Shown here: positions 23,627-31,920 of the stretch, piece after piece
Numbering within the stretch: the stretch's first letter is position 1
How the letters are laid out: each line of letters starts with the position of its first letter
Assembly (NCBI GenBank): GCA_030747175.1
Contig: JASLLE010000027.1
Span: forward strand, 1 to 32,879
DNA length: 32,879 nucleotides
Source of the DNA: Dehalococcoidia bacterium
GTDB taxonomy: Bacteria; Chloroflexota; Dehalococcoidia; Lucifugimonadales; Lucifugimonadaceae
Direction of reading: 5' to 3'
Position numbers and translations under genes: made by a program
The notes under the pieces: model-generated
The model's database searches: none
The model's input: the letters and a program-made list of their open reading frames with translations, nothing else
What the model was told of the DNA's origin: nothing

Positions 23627-24607
23627 ATGGAACAGCTTCTGGCAGGCCTGAGGGCTGCGGGAGAGCCGACACGGCTCCGCCTTCTCAGCCTCTGCGCCCG
23701 CGCCGAACTCACGGTGACTGAATTGACGCAGATCCTGCGCCAGAGCCAGCCGCGCGTGTCCCGTCACCTGAAACTGCTTGTTGATGCCGGACTGTTGAGC
23801 CGCTTTCGCGAGGGCCAGTGGGCGTTCTACCGGATTGCAAGCGGACCCGAGGGGCCGCGCCTGGGCCGGGCGATCGTCGACTTGATCCCGGAAAACGATC
23901 CGATGTATATACGTGACCTGGAACGGCTGGACGAAATCAAAGAGGCACGCGCCGAGGCCGCCGCGTCTTACTTCAGCGAAAACGCCCCGCGCTGGGACGA
24001 GATGCGCTCGATGTACGTTCCGGAGGCGGAGGTAGAGGCATGCGTCCGGGGTATCCTCGGCGGCGGCGCAGTCTCCGATCTCCTGGACATCGGGACCGGC
24101 ACCGGGCGCATCCTCGAGGTGATGGCCCCGGATATCCGGCATGGAGTCGGGATCGATCTGTCACACGAGATGCTGGCGGTTGCACGCGTCAACCTCGGAA
24201 AGACGGGGCTGGAGCATTGCCAGGTCCGCCACGGCGATATGTATGAGTTGCCGTTCGATGACGGCTCACAGGACGCAGTGGTGTTCCACCAGGTGCTGCA
24301 TTACGCAGAAGAGCCAGCTTCTGCGATCGCGGAAGCCGCACGGGTTTTACGGCCCGGCGGACAGCTCGTAATCGTCGACTTCGCGCCGCACAGGCAACGT
24401 GTCCTCATCGAGGAACACGCACACCACCGGCTCGGACTGGCCGGCGAAGAGGTCACGGCGTGGTGCGAGAGCGCCGGGTTGCGATCAGAACTGGTCCGAG
24501 AGATGAAAGGCGAACCATTGACCGTGAACGTCTGGCTGGCGTCACATCGTCCCCGGGCTTCCTCCGGCGCCGCAACAGGAAAAATATCTACGGCGGTGGA
24601 TGATTGA
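23627..24607 (+). CDS. ArsR-family repressor fused to SAM-binding methyltransferase domain
   Basis: The 326-residue protein has an N-terminal winged helix-turn-helix (about 10-75): ELTVTELTQILRQSQPRVS, then RHLKLLVDAGLLSRFREGQ and the wing WAFYRI. A class I methyltransferase domain follows, with motif I LLDIGTGTGRILEVM near 152 and HGDMYELPFDDGS. The ArsR metal motif ELCVCDL is ELTVTEL here, so it has no Cys and probably no metal site there. A SAM- or SAH-binding domain on a repressor suggests it senses the SAM cycle. SahR, an ArsR-family SAH-responsive regulator of methionine genes in Proteobacteria, is a functional parallel, but orthology is not shown. It follows operator site 3 and ends in a 4-base overlap with metF. 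Confidence 0.9.
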   Translation: MEQLLAGLRAAGEPTRLRLLSLCARAELTVTELTQILRQSQPRVSRHLKLLVDAGLLSRFREGQWAFYRIASGPEGPRLGRAIVDLIPENDPMYIRDLERLDEIKEARAEAAASYFSENAPRWDEMRSMYVPEAEVEACVRGILGGGAVSDLLDIGTGTGRILEVMAPDIRHGVGIDLSHEMLAVARVNLGKTGLEHCQVRHGDMYELPFDDGSQDAVVFHQVLHYAEEPASAIAEAARVLRPGGQLVIVDFAPHRQRVLIEEHAHHRLGLAGEEVTAWCESAGLRSELVREMKGEPLTVNVWLASHRPRASSGAATGKISTAVDD

Positions 24608-25485
24608 ACTCCACCACCCGCAGGCTGCCACTGGTATCGTTCGAGTTCTTTCCACCGCGCACGCCCGGCGCAGCGCGCACGCTCTGGCGCTCGTTCAAAC
24701 GGCTTCAACCCTACGGGCCGCGTTTCGCGTCGGTAACCTACGGAGCTGGCGGCAGCACTCGCGAGCGGACGCATCAGATCGTCCGGCGCATGCGTGAGGA
24801 GAGCGACATCCCTCCCGCCGCACACCTGACCTGCGTCGGCGCGTCTCGGGGCGAGGTTGACCAGGTGGCGCGCGACTACTGGGAGGCCGGGATTCGTCAC
24901 ATCGTGGCGTTACGGGGCGATGCTCCGGCCGGCTCGGACCGGTATGAGCCGCATCCCGAGGGATATCACTACGCGTCCGATCTCGTATCCGGTCTGAGAC
25001 GCGTGGCTGATTTCGAGATCACCGTGGCCGCCTACCCCGAGACGCACCCGGAAGCCCTGAGCGCTGAGGCAGACCTGGACAACCTGAAGCGCAAGATCGA
25101 CGCCGGAGCCACGCGCGCCATCACCCAGTTCTTCTTCGAGCCGGACCTCTATCTCCGGTTTATGGACCGAGTGCGCGCCGCCGGGATTACAACGCCCGTG
25201 GTCCCCGGGATACTGCCCGTAGTGGACATCATCGCCGCGAGCCGCTTCGCTGAACGTTGCGGCGCGAGCGTGCCGGACTCGCTCGTGTCGCGATTCGGCA
25301 GGGTCGGGACCGGCACGCAGGCCCGATCCAGCGTGGCGGTCAGCGTTGCGACCGAGTTCACGCACCGGCTGATGCTGGAGGGTGTGAACGAGTTCCACTT
25401 CTACACACTCAACCGCGCCGCCGTCGTGGCGCGGACCTGCGAGAATCTCGGCATCGTCCCGGCCGAGACGGCAATCCCTGCATAG
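24604..25485 (+). CDS. metF: methylenetetrahydrofolate reductase MetF
   Basis: A 293-residue TIM-barrel flavoprotein that reduces methylene-THF to methyl-THF. Conserved blocks are VSFEFFPPR with Glu14, VTYGAGGST (44-52), HLTCVGA (74-80), LRGDAP with Asp106, ITQFFFEPDLY, and the C-terminal HFYTLNR signature. It is canonical in length and motifs, unlike the MetF-MetV fusion at 14534, so the cluster holds two MTHFR paralogues. Translation starts at TTG overlapping the stop of the ArsR fusion (TTGA), which indicates coupled translation and shared control through operator site 3. It would supply the methyl donor for the folate:corrinoid methyltransferase. Why two reductases are needed is not known; they may differ in electron donor (NADH versus reduced ferredoxin or partner protein). 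Confidence 0.95.
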   Translation: MNSTTRRLPLVSFEFFPPRTPGAARTLWRSFKRLQPYGPRFASVTYGAGGSTRERTHQIVRRMREESDIPPAAHLTCVGASRGEVDQVARDYWEAGIRHIVALRGDAPAGSDRYEPHPEGYHYASDLVSGLRRVADFEITVAAYPETHPEALSAEADLDNLKRKIDAGATRAITQFFFEPDLYLRFMDRVRAAGITTPVVPGILPVVDIIAASRFAERCGASVPDSLVSRFGRVGTGTQARSSVAVSVATEFTHRLMLEGVNEFHFYTLNRAAVVARTCENLGIVPAETAIPA

Positions 25486-25515
25486 GTCAGGTCCGGCGGG
25501 CGCGTGATGCACGAT

Positions 25516-25542
25516 CCGGTCCTTCGAGAGCCTCAGGACACT
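25516..25542. repeat. REP-like element, copy B
   Basis: This is a second copy of the element at 11236, with 19 identical starting bases and one extra A in the tail. It lies in the 207-bp gap between metF and the next gene. The remainder of the gap, 25543-25680, shows another short Gly/Cys-type palindrome (GCCGCGGGC) and no gene. Confidence 0.75.
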
Positions 25543-25692
25543 GGGGGATGCCTTCAGCACACCCTGAGAGCCTCGGGGCTGTTATCTGGCGCAACAGCGG
25601 CACGCCTTTCATCCCTTTTCGCGCTACCCTGTAGCGCCGCGGGCATCGCGTTATGCCCGGCGGCACACGAGTAGGTTCAAGAGGAACACAAC

Positions 25693-26676
25693 TTGAGCAA
25701 GGTCCTGATTACTGACTACGTGTGGCCGGACATCGAGGCCGAATCGGCGATCCTCAGGGCCGCCGGTATCGAACCCGTGGTGGCCCCGGACTCGTCCGTA
25801 GAGACCCTGACCCGGCTCGCCGCCGACGTGGACGCAATCATGTTCTGCTTCGCCCAGGTCCCCGCGCAGGTCCTCCAGAACGCTCCCAATTGCAAGGTGG
25901 CATCTCGCTACGGCATCGGGGTGGACAATGTAGACATAGCCGCCTGCACGGAACTGGGCATCGTGGTGACAAACGTGCCCGACTACTGCATAGACGAGGT
26001 GGCCGATCACGTAATGGGAATGGCGCTTTCGTTCAACCGCAAGATCGTCAAGCACAGTTCAATGGTCAAGGCCTCCGGCTGGGGTTCGGTTTCCCTGACC
26101 GAGCCTATGCACCGGCTACGGGACAAAACCATGGGCATCGCGGGGATGGGCCGTATTGGCCGCGCCGTAACAGGCCGCGCGCTCGCTTTCGGCATGACGG
26201 TGCTGGCGCACGACCCCTTCGTCGAGCAGGCAGACGCACCCGAAGGGGCGCGGATGACATCGCTCGAATCGATGCTCACCGAATCCGACTTCGTGACCCT
26301 CCACGCGCCTTTGATCCCGGAGACCACCGGGATGATCGGAGCTAACGAACTGAAATTGATGAAGAGTGACGCTTTTCTTATCAACGCTGCGCGCGGCCCG
26401 TTGATCGACGAAGCGGCTCTTGTAGAAGCACTGGGGGCCGGCGAGATCGGCGGGGCGGGCCTGGACGTGCTGGAAGAGACGGCCCCGCCGGACGATCACC
26501 CGCTGTACGCGTTCGACAACGTCATCATCACCCCGCACACCGCTTTCTTCTCCCAGGCCTCGACCATCGAGCTTGAGGAGCGAACGGCGCGTGAGGTTGT
26601 TCGCGTGCTGAACGGCGAGATGGCGGACATCGTGGTCAATCCGGAAGTCCTGGGCAAGACACGCGCCGGGATTTAG
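25693..26676 (+). CDS. D-2-hydroxyacid dehydrogenase, CtBP/PGDH-like
   Basis: A 327-residue NAD-dependent dehydrogenase with all catalytic residues: Rossmann motif MGIAGMGRIGRAV (147-159), Arg234 in NAARGPLID, Glu261/262 in VLEETAP, and His282 in ITPHTAF. The YGIGVDNVDIAA block in the N-terminal domain is typical of C-terminal-binding-protein-type and phosphoglycerate dehydrogenase-type members. The substrate is unknown. TTG start with AGAGGA about eight bases upstream. It may be co-transcribed with metF, but a 207-bp gap with a REP-like element argues for a separate unit. It contrasts with the catalytically altered relative at 9148. Confidence 0.9.
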   Translation: MSKVLITDYVWPDIEAESAILRAAGIEPVVAPDSSVETLTRLAADVDAIMFCFAQVPAQVLQNAPNCKVASRYGIGVDNVDIAACTELGIVVTNVPDYCIDEVADHVMGMALSFNRKIVKHSSMVKASGWGSVSLTEPMHRLRDKTMGIAGMGRIGRAVTGRALAFGMTVLAHDPFVEQADAPEGARMTSLESMLTESDFVTLHAPLIPETTGMIGANELKLMKSDAFLINAARGPLIDEAALVEALGAGEIGGAGLDVLEETAPPDDHPLYAFDNVIITPHTAFFSQASTIELEERTAREVVRVLNGEMADIVVNPEVLGKTRAGI

Positions 26677-26701
26677 AACCCGATCGGTCATTCACTCGGG
26701 A

Positions 26702-26731
26702 GGTCCTGGTTCGCCGGAACGGATCAGGACC
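26702..26731. terminator. possible convergent hairpin
   Basis: GGTCCTG and CAGGACC (7 bp) enclose a second stem GTTC-GCCG-GAAC with a GGAT bulge. It lies at the meeting point of the plus-strand dehydrogenase and the minus-strand transglutaminase gene, whose stop codon is inside it. No T-tract follows, so the terminator role is tentative. Confidence 0.4.
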
Positions 26732-29069
26732 CTTCGACTGTCTCGGCCAGGTTGATGCCCTTGAACGCCAGCTTGATTTCGGAGACCCGGGCGGCCGCCG
26801 ATTCAGGCGCGCTGCTTTCCATCTGCGACTCGCTGTAGGCGGCCCGGCCGGCAAGCGACGCGAGGCTTCGGAGCGATACGCCCGCAGGCAGTCCGGCTGC
26901 TGCTGCTGCGCTGGCGAACTCGGCGAACGACTCGCTGCGCCTTCGCACCCGAAATCCTGCCGCCGCCGCCAGGGCTTCGACCCGTCGATGTGAGTCAAGC
27001 ACGGCCGCCCTGCCCTGCCCCGTGATCGACGAATACCGAAGTGAAGACGGCGCTCCACCACCCGTCTGCATCCAGCGCTTCCACGCAAACCAGCCTATTG
27101 CTCCAATAGCGAACCAGATCAGCATGATCGCCAACCCGATAAACCCGTTCGTCAGGAGGTTCCACAGGCCAGACACGCCACCCCCGACGCCGCCGCCGAC
27201 TTCACCGGCGATACGATCGCCAAGCCGGTTTTCCAGCATGGCCTGCAACGGATTGGACGAACCGCCTCCACCGTTTACGGCGTCCGTGCCACCGCTCCGG
27301 GGAGCGGCATCGAACGGCACCCACCCGGCGTTCTCGAACGCAACCTCGGCCCAGGTGTGCGCCTCCGCCTGTGTCACCGTGTTTGCGCCAGAAAAGGGAT
27401 TGTATGAACCCGGCAGGTAGCCGTTGGCGAGCCGGGTCGGCAAACCGGCGACGCGGCCCATCAGGGTCATCGCCGTAGCGAAGTCCATGCTCGTCCCGGG
27501 CGCGTCGCCAAACACGAAGTCGTCAAGCGAAGTACCGGAAACGAGCTGGTTCCGGGCGGTTTCGTCGAGCTCAAGTTGCGACAGGTACGAGGCTATCGCC
27601 GCCGCGCGATCGAAATCCGTCGGCGCGCCGGCCACGAGTTTCCTCGTAAACAACGCTATCTCGGAGAAGCCTTCCGGCAACGCCACGTACTCCGGGCCCT
27701 GCCATTCAGCCCGATCGTTCCTCAGCGCGGCCGGGGATGATTCCGGTCGCCGGGACACCACCTGGTAGGTAGTGCCCTCTTCGACGATAGGTCGCAGTGC
27801 GCCATCGCGCGGCACAAGTACGCTGATCGGATCATAGCCGGTCAGGATCTCGCCCGCGACGTCACTGTTGATAAAGAAGGTCTGAAGGTAACGCTCGCCC
27901 TCGGGTGTCTTGTCCCGGCCCTGGTAAAACGATGCGTACGCGCGATCATCGTCGTAGGTCGCGTACCAGCCGGGAGAACCGTCCATCCCTTCGAATACGC
28001 CTGTCACCCCGGCGGGGCTGTAGGTATCGTACGCAGACGCCCGCCAGTAGCTGGCGATGGGGCTGCGCACATGCATCACGAGTCCCTCGACGTCCGCGGG
28101 ATTCGTATCCAGGGGATCGCCGATCCGGGCGAGCGCAGCCAGTTCGTCGGACGACGTCCCGCTGAAGAACCCTTCGCTGGTCGCGCCGGCCCCGTCCCCC
28201 TGTGTCTTCGATGGGTCGATCTGCACGAGTCCGTCTTCGCCGACCGAAGTGTTGGCCTGGGGACCGAATGTCCCCTGCCCGTCTTGAAGTTGACGCGCCT
28301 GCTGCGGGCTCACGCCCGGCGGCGTGCCTTCTCCCGAGAACGGCACAAAGGTCGTGCGTTCCGAGGGGGGCGTCTGCGCGCTGTTCCACGGCAGCAGCAT
28401 GAAGGCGCCGATAGAGGCGCCCACGAGCACGATGGAGAGAATGGAGGTGAGGACTACCGGCGCGACCGGTCCGGCGAATTGCACCTTGCGCGCTTTGCTT
28501 GCCTCATCCTCCCAGAAGCCGACAGCGAAGAAGCCGACCACGATCATCCCGTACACACCGAGCAGCATGGAGAAGTCGTTGCTGAACGCCAGCTCCCCGG
28601 CGAAGAACATCACGATGCCGCTGAAGATCAACTGCGTGTACAGTCCCGCCCGCGTCCGCATATCGAAACTGGAAGCTGCGCCCGTGGCGAGAAGGAAGAA
28701 GGCCATCGGCACGCGATCTCCGCGAACCGCCGCGACCAGTTCGAGCCGCATCGCGATGCCGAGCACCACGATGAACAGCCCGATGGCCATAGATATCCAT
28801 ACGATTCCGGCGCGGCGCCGGCGATAGCTGACCCAGTGACCGGCGGCGAGGGCGACCATCGCGCCGGCAGGGATCAGGGGCTCAACGCCGACGAAGGCTA
28901 TCGAGAAAGCCGCCCACAGCGAAGCCACCAGGGTGACGACGCGCAGCTTCAGCGAGTCTTCCGGAGTGTCGACAAATATCCGTCGGAAGAAGGTCGTGCG
29001 CCGTTCCCCCGTACGCTGCGCGGCAGCTACACCGGTTATCGGGCCAGTTATCGGGAGTGAAGCGTTCAA
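26724..29069 (-). CDS. membrane transglutaminase-like protein with Cys-to-Ser active site
   Basis: A 781-residue protein. Residues about 44-230 hold several membrane spans (for example AGIVWISMAIGLFIVVLGIAM), followed by a long extracytoplasmic part with a transglutaminase-like domain (about 465-595), one more span near 650-675 and a DUF4129-like C-terminal domain. In the usual catalytic triad the Cys is Ser527 (APGTSMDFATA, codon AGC), while His571 (AEAHTWAEV) and Asp587 (VPFDAAP) are kept. The domain may be inactive or act by another chemistry, for example as a binding domain. Its TTG start overlaps the stop of the DUF58 gene by 4 bases, so the two are coupled. Such proteins occur with MoxR and DUF58 in clusters thought to help envelope maturation. 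Confidence 0.9.
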   Translation of the reverse strand: MNASLPITGPITGVAAAQRTGERRTTFFRRIFVDTPEDSLKLRVVTLVASLWAAFSIAFVGVEPLIPAGAMVALAAGHWVSYRRRRAGIVWISMAIGLFIVVLGIAMRLELVAAVRGDRVPMAFFLLATGAASSFDMRTRAGLYTQLIFSGIVMFFAGELAFSNDFSMLLGVYGMIVVGFFAVGFWEDEASKARKVQFAGPVAPVVLTSILSIVLVGASIGAFMLLPWNSAQTPPSERTTFVPFSGEGTPPGVSPQQARQLQDGQGTFGPQANTSVGEDGLVQIDPSKTQGDGAGATSEGFFSGTSSDELAALARIGDPLDTNPADVEGLVMHVRSPIASYWRASAYDTYSPAGVTGVFEGMDGSPGWYATYDDDRAYASFYQGRDKTPEGERYLQTFFINSDVAGEILTGYDPISVLVPRDGALRPIVEEGTTYQVVSRRPESSPAALRNDRAEWQGPEYVALPEGFSEIALFTRKLVAGAPTDFDRAAAIASYLSQLELDETARNQLVSGTSLDDFVFGDAPGTSMDFATAMTLMGRVAGLPTRLANGYLPGSYNPFSGANTVTQAEAHTWAEVAFENAGWVPFDAAPRSGGTDAVNGGGGSSNPLQAMLENRLGDRIAGEVGGGVGGGVSGLWNLLTNGFIGLAIMLIWFAIGAIGWFAWKRWMQTGGGAPSSLRYSSITGQGRAAVLDSHRRVEALAAAAGFRVRRRSESFAEFASAAAAAGLPAGVSLRSLASLAGRAAYSESQMESSAPESAAARVSEIKLAFKGINLAETVEGS

Positions 29070-30328
29070 GCAGCTCTCCCGATTTCATCCACGCCTGTCG
29101 CGCTGGCCGCGCTCCATCGATGTCTGTTTACGTCGGCATGCGTGGCGTCGCCGCTTTCGATCTCGTTGATGCACTCTTCCAGCGCTCCACGCTGGCATTC
29201 GATCGCCGACACGCCGGTCGCACGAAGGGACATCAGGGCGGCGGCCGTGTCGTCGTTTTCCGTGAATCCACCGAGCACCACGGCCGATACCGATCCGCCG
29301 CGCAGCGCCAGCGAAGCAATCGCCTTGATCGAAACCCGGTCTTCCGCGGAAACTATCGCCAGCACGCGCGCCGTGCTCGACGCCGTCACGATCGCGTTAC
29401 CGAGCATCTTCAAAGGCCCGGTCTCTACAAGTGCCAGCGATTCCATGATCTTGCGCCAATCGGTCGTGGCTGGTCCCGGTGCGCCGCCGGCCGCTATGGC
29501 CACCTCGTGGTTGTTTCGGACAAGCGCGCGTGAGGCGCTGGCGGCGATGGAGATTGCGTACTCAAGACTTGTCTCTGCGCCCTCGCCGATCGCATTCGAC
29601 GCGTCGAAAGCGATCACGACGCCATCGTCCGCGCCGGCGTCGTACTCCTTCACCATCAGGCGGCCCGTTCGTGCCGTGTTCTTCCAGTGGATATCCCGCA
29701 TCGGGTCGCCCGCGCCGTAACGCCGGGCCGCCATGACCTCACTGCCCGTGCGCGAGACGCGTCGCCCTTCCGTCTCGCCCCGCGGCGCTTCCAGGAGACC
29801 GACGTGCGACATCTGATGCCATTTCGGGTACACCAGCACCTCGAACGGGGCGGAGACGTGTTTCCGCCTCCTGAACAGCCCGAACGGCGCCGCCGACTCC
29901 ACGGTCAGCGACCCGACACGGTGTCTGCCGCGGATGTCGCAGGTAACGGTGTTGGCCCCGGTCGTAGTCGCTCCGCCCGGGAGGTGCGCGAAAAAGACTC
30001 GTTCTCGCCGCTTTTCCCCGCCCGTAAAAGAGCTTTCGTAAGACGCCGTCACAAGGAATCTTGGGACCGGTCCGCTATTCGCGACATCCACCTGCACTTC
30101 TATCTCGTCGCCGACCAGGGGCGCTACGTCATCTCCACTGCGGTTCGTGGCAATCTTCCGGCTGGCCCGGAGGCCGGGCACGGTCAACCACGGCAGAACG
30201 AGGCCCATCGCAATCATCCCCCACAACACGGCATCAGCCAGGTGCAGCCACCCGACCCGCGTCACGGACGCCAGGAAAAAAATTCCGACCGCCGTAATGG
30301 CGACTCCAACTCCTCGACGTGTGATCAT
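29066..30328 (-). CDS. DUF58 protein
   Basis: A 420-residue protein with two N-terminal membrane spans (VGVAITAVGIFFLASV and LWGMIAMGLVLPWLTV), a beta-sandwich-like middle and the DUF58 signature YGAGDPMRDIHWKNTARTGR at about residues 205-225. The C-terminal part is a von Willebrand A-like fold (GVVIAFDAS). DUF58 proteins are found with MoxR ATPases and transglutaminases; their function is unknown but they probably work as membrane partners of the ATPase. The start ATG at 30328 lacks a clear Shine-Dalgarno. The gene lies 70 bp after the MoxR gene and overlaps the transglutaminase gene by 4 bases. Confidence 0.92.
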   Translation of the reverse strand: MITRRGVGVAITAVGIFFLASVTRVGWLHLADAVLWGMIAMGLVLPWLTVPGLRASRKIATNRSGDDVAPLVGDEIEVQVDVANSGPVPRFLVTASYESSFTGGEKRRERVFFAHLPGGATTTGANTVTCDIRGRHRVGSLTVESAAPFGLFRRRKHVSAPFEVLVYPKWHQMSHVGLLEAPRGETEGRRVSRTGSEVMAARRYGAGDPMRDIHWKNTARTGRLMVKEYDAGADDGVVIAFDASNAIGEGAETSLEYAISIAASASRALVRNNHEVAIAAGGAPGPATTDWRKIMESLALVETGPLKMLGNAIVTASSTARVLAIVSAEDRVSIKAIASLALRGGSVSAVVLGGFTENDDTAAALMSLRATGVSAIECQRGALEECINEIESGDATHADVNRHRWSAASATGVDEIGRAA

Positions 30329-30398
30329 TGGAGACGGGTTCCACGCCTGTCCGCTTCAGAAGCGGTCCCATACCGGAACAGTTGTCGCAAAGGGCGCA

Positions 30399-31427
30399 CT
30401 ACGCCGGCACCGCCACGCTGTCCAGGATGCTCGCAACGACCTGATTCGCCCGCAACGCGGCGCCCGCGCCGAGGGTAATCCTGTGCGGCAATACGAAAGG
30501 CGCAACCGCCTTTACGTCGCCGGGCTCTACATAAGTCCGGCCGTTGAAAGCCGCCCAGCCCTGTGAGGCCCGCTGCAACGCCGCCCCGCCCCGGGGACTG
30601 ACGCCGAACTGCACCCCGTCGGCGATCCTGGTCGCCTGGATCACGTTCACCATGTACTGCCGAACCGGCGGGGAAACCTCGATCCCGGCGACGATGCCTT
30701 GCATCTCAATGACACGTTCCGCGGTCAGGATTGCCTTCGCCTCAGGCATACCACCCTGTGACCGGGCCAGGATTTCCGCCTCCGCTTCCGGCCCCGGCAT
30801 GCCCATGCCAAGAGACACGAGGAAACGGTCAAGCTGAGATTCCGGCAGCGGAAAAGCGCCGTGGCTCTCCGCCATGTTCTGCGTGGCGATCACAAGGAAA
30901 GGAGACGGCAACGGGCGGCTCTCGCCCTCTACCGTCACCTGGTATTCAGCCATCGCCTCGAGCAGCGCAGACTGGGTCCGGGGGCCCGTGCGGTTGATCT
31001 CGTCTGCGAGGACGATATTGGAAAAGATCGGCCCCGGAAGGAACTCGAAATTGCTTTCCTTCATGTCGAACACGGACGTGCCCGTGATATCGCTCGGCAG
31101 CAAGTCAGGCGTGAACTGGATTCGTTTGAAATCGCACTGCACCGATTGAGCGATGGTCTTCGCTATCAGAGTTTTGCCGACCCCGGGCAAGTCTTCAAGG
31201 AGCACGTGGCCCTTCGCAAACAATCCCAGGATCGTCAACTTCACGGTCTTCTCGGATGCCACCACCACGCCGGTTATGTTCGATGTCAGGCGATCAACAT
31301 CCCCGGCGAATGTCTCGATCTCCGCCGGGGTTGCGCCCTCTTGCGACAGGCTTATGACGCGAGCGGGTTCGGGTTTCGATGTCGAGTCTTCGGCGGGGCC
31401 GCCCCCGGGGTTCTGCAACTGGGTCAA
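30399..31427 (-). CDS. MoxR-family AAA+ ATPase
   Basis: A 342-residue AAA+ ATPase. Walker A is PGVGKT (81-86) in LLEDLPGVGKTLIAK; Walker B is IVLADE (138-143), followed by INRTGPRTQSALLEAMAE. Sensor regions follow (ATQNMAESHGAFPLPESQLDRF). MoxR proteins act as chaperone-like ATPases that assemble or mature protein complexes. The first 40 residues are a flexible Pro/Ser-rich lead. Translation starts at TTG with AGAGG five bases upstream. It is the first gene of the minus-strand operon MoxR - DUF58 - transglutaminase; the 260 bp before it are shared with the divergent sulfatase region. Confidence 0.95.
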   Translation of the reverse strand: MTQLQNPGGGPAEDSTSKPEPARVISLSQEGATPAEIETFAGDVDRLTSNITGVVVASEKTVKLTILGLFAKGHVLLEDLPGVGKTLIAKTIAQSVQCDFKRIQFTPDLLPSDITGTSVFDMKESNFEFLPGPIFSNIVLADEINRTGPRTQSALLEAMAEYQVTVEGESRPLPSPFLVIATQNMAESHGAFPLPESQLDRFLVSLGMGMPGPEAEAEILARSQGGMPEAKAILTAERVIEMQGIVAGIEVSPPVRQYMVNVIQATRIADGVQFGVSPRGGAALQRASQGWAAFNGRTYVEPGDVKAVAPFVLPHRITLGAGAALRANQVVASILDSVAVPA

Positions 31428-31657
31428 GCTGGCCTCTTCCCGTGTGGTGCGCGACGCGTGAAACGCTGACGGCGGAATAAATCGTGTCCGGACGCCCCGG
31501 TGAACGAAAGCTTTGTCGAGCTCCGGGGTTTCGACCCTCTCAGGTTCAGCGCGCCCGCCGAATAAATCGTCTGCGTTGCCCGTCGCCCTCGTGTAGGGTT
31601 ATCCCGCACCTGGTGGCTGCGCAGATCACGGACGACGACCTCACACATGCGCCACGT

Positions 31658-31734
31658 GTAACCGCCAACCCAACCGCAAAGGGAGACAGATGAACGTCAT
31701 CGTCCTGATGAACGACACGTTCCGTCGCGATCAC
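31658..31734 (+). repeat. 77-bp direct repeat, copy 1
   Basis: This 77-base stretch is identical to 32803-32879. It covers the ribosome site and the first 15 codons of a sulfatase gene. The second copy runs into the right edge, so the true repeat may be longer. The flanks on the left side are not alike. Confidence 0.95.
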
Positions 31735-31920
31735 ATGGGCGCTTACGGAAACGACTGGATTCAGACGCCAAACTTCGATCGGCTGGCGTCCGAATCGGCC
31801 GTTTTCGATCGGGCGTACATCGCTTTCTACCCGACCATCCCGAACCGCTGGGATCTTGCGACCGGCAGGCTCAGAATGTCTGACTCGCGCGCATCGGCAA
31901 GTCCAAATACCTATCTGTAA
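31690..31920 (+). pseudogene. truncated sulfatase N-terminus
   Basis: The frame starts like a sulfatase of the NDTFRRDHMGAYGN type: residues 1-60 carry the N-terminal metal-binding block (Asn8-Asp9, then Arg12, Arg13), the TPNFDRLASESAVFDRAY block and YPTIPNRWDLATGR, all typical of arylsulfatase-like proteins. At residue 61 (about 31870) homology stops abruptly and the frame continues with LRMSDSRASASPNTYL to a stop at 31920. The 76-residue product lacks the nucleophile region and cannot be an active sulfatase. AAAGGGAGA precedes the ATG, so the start is intact. It has a full-length-looking twin start at 32835. Confidence 0.8.

Noticed and set aside
28071-29060. 329-residue plus-strand open frame
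   Set aside because: It is antisense to the transglutaminase gene, with His/Arg-rich low-complexity content and no family features.
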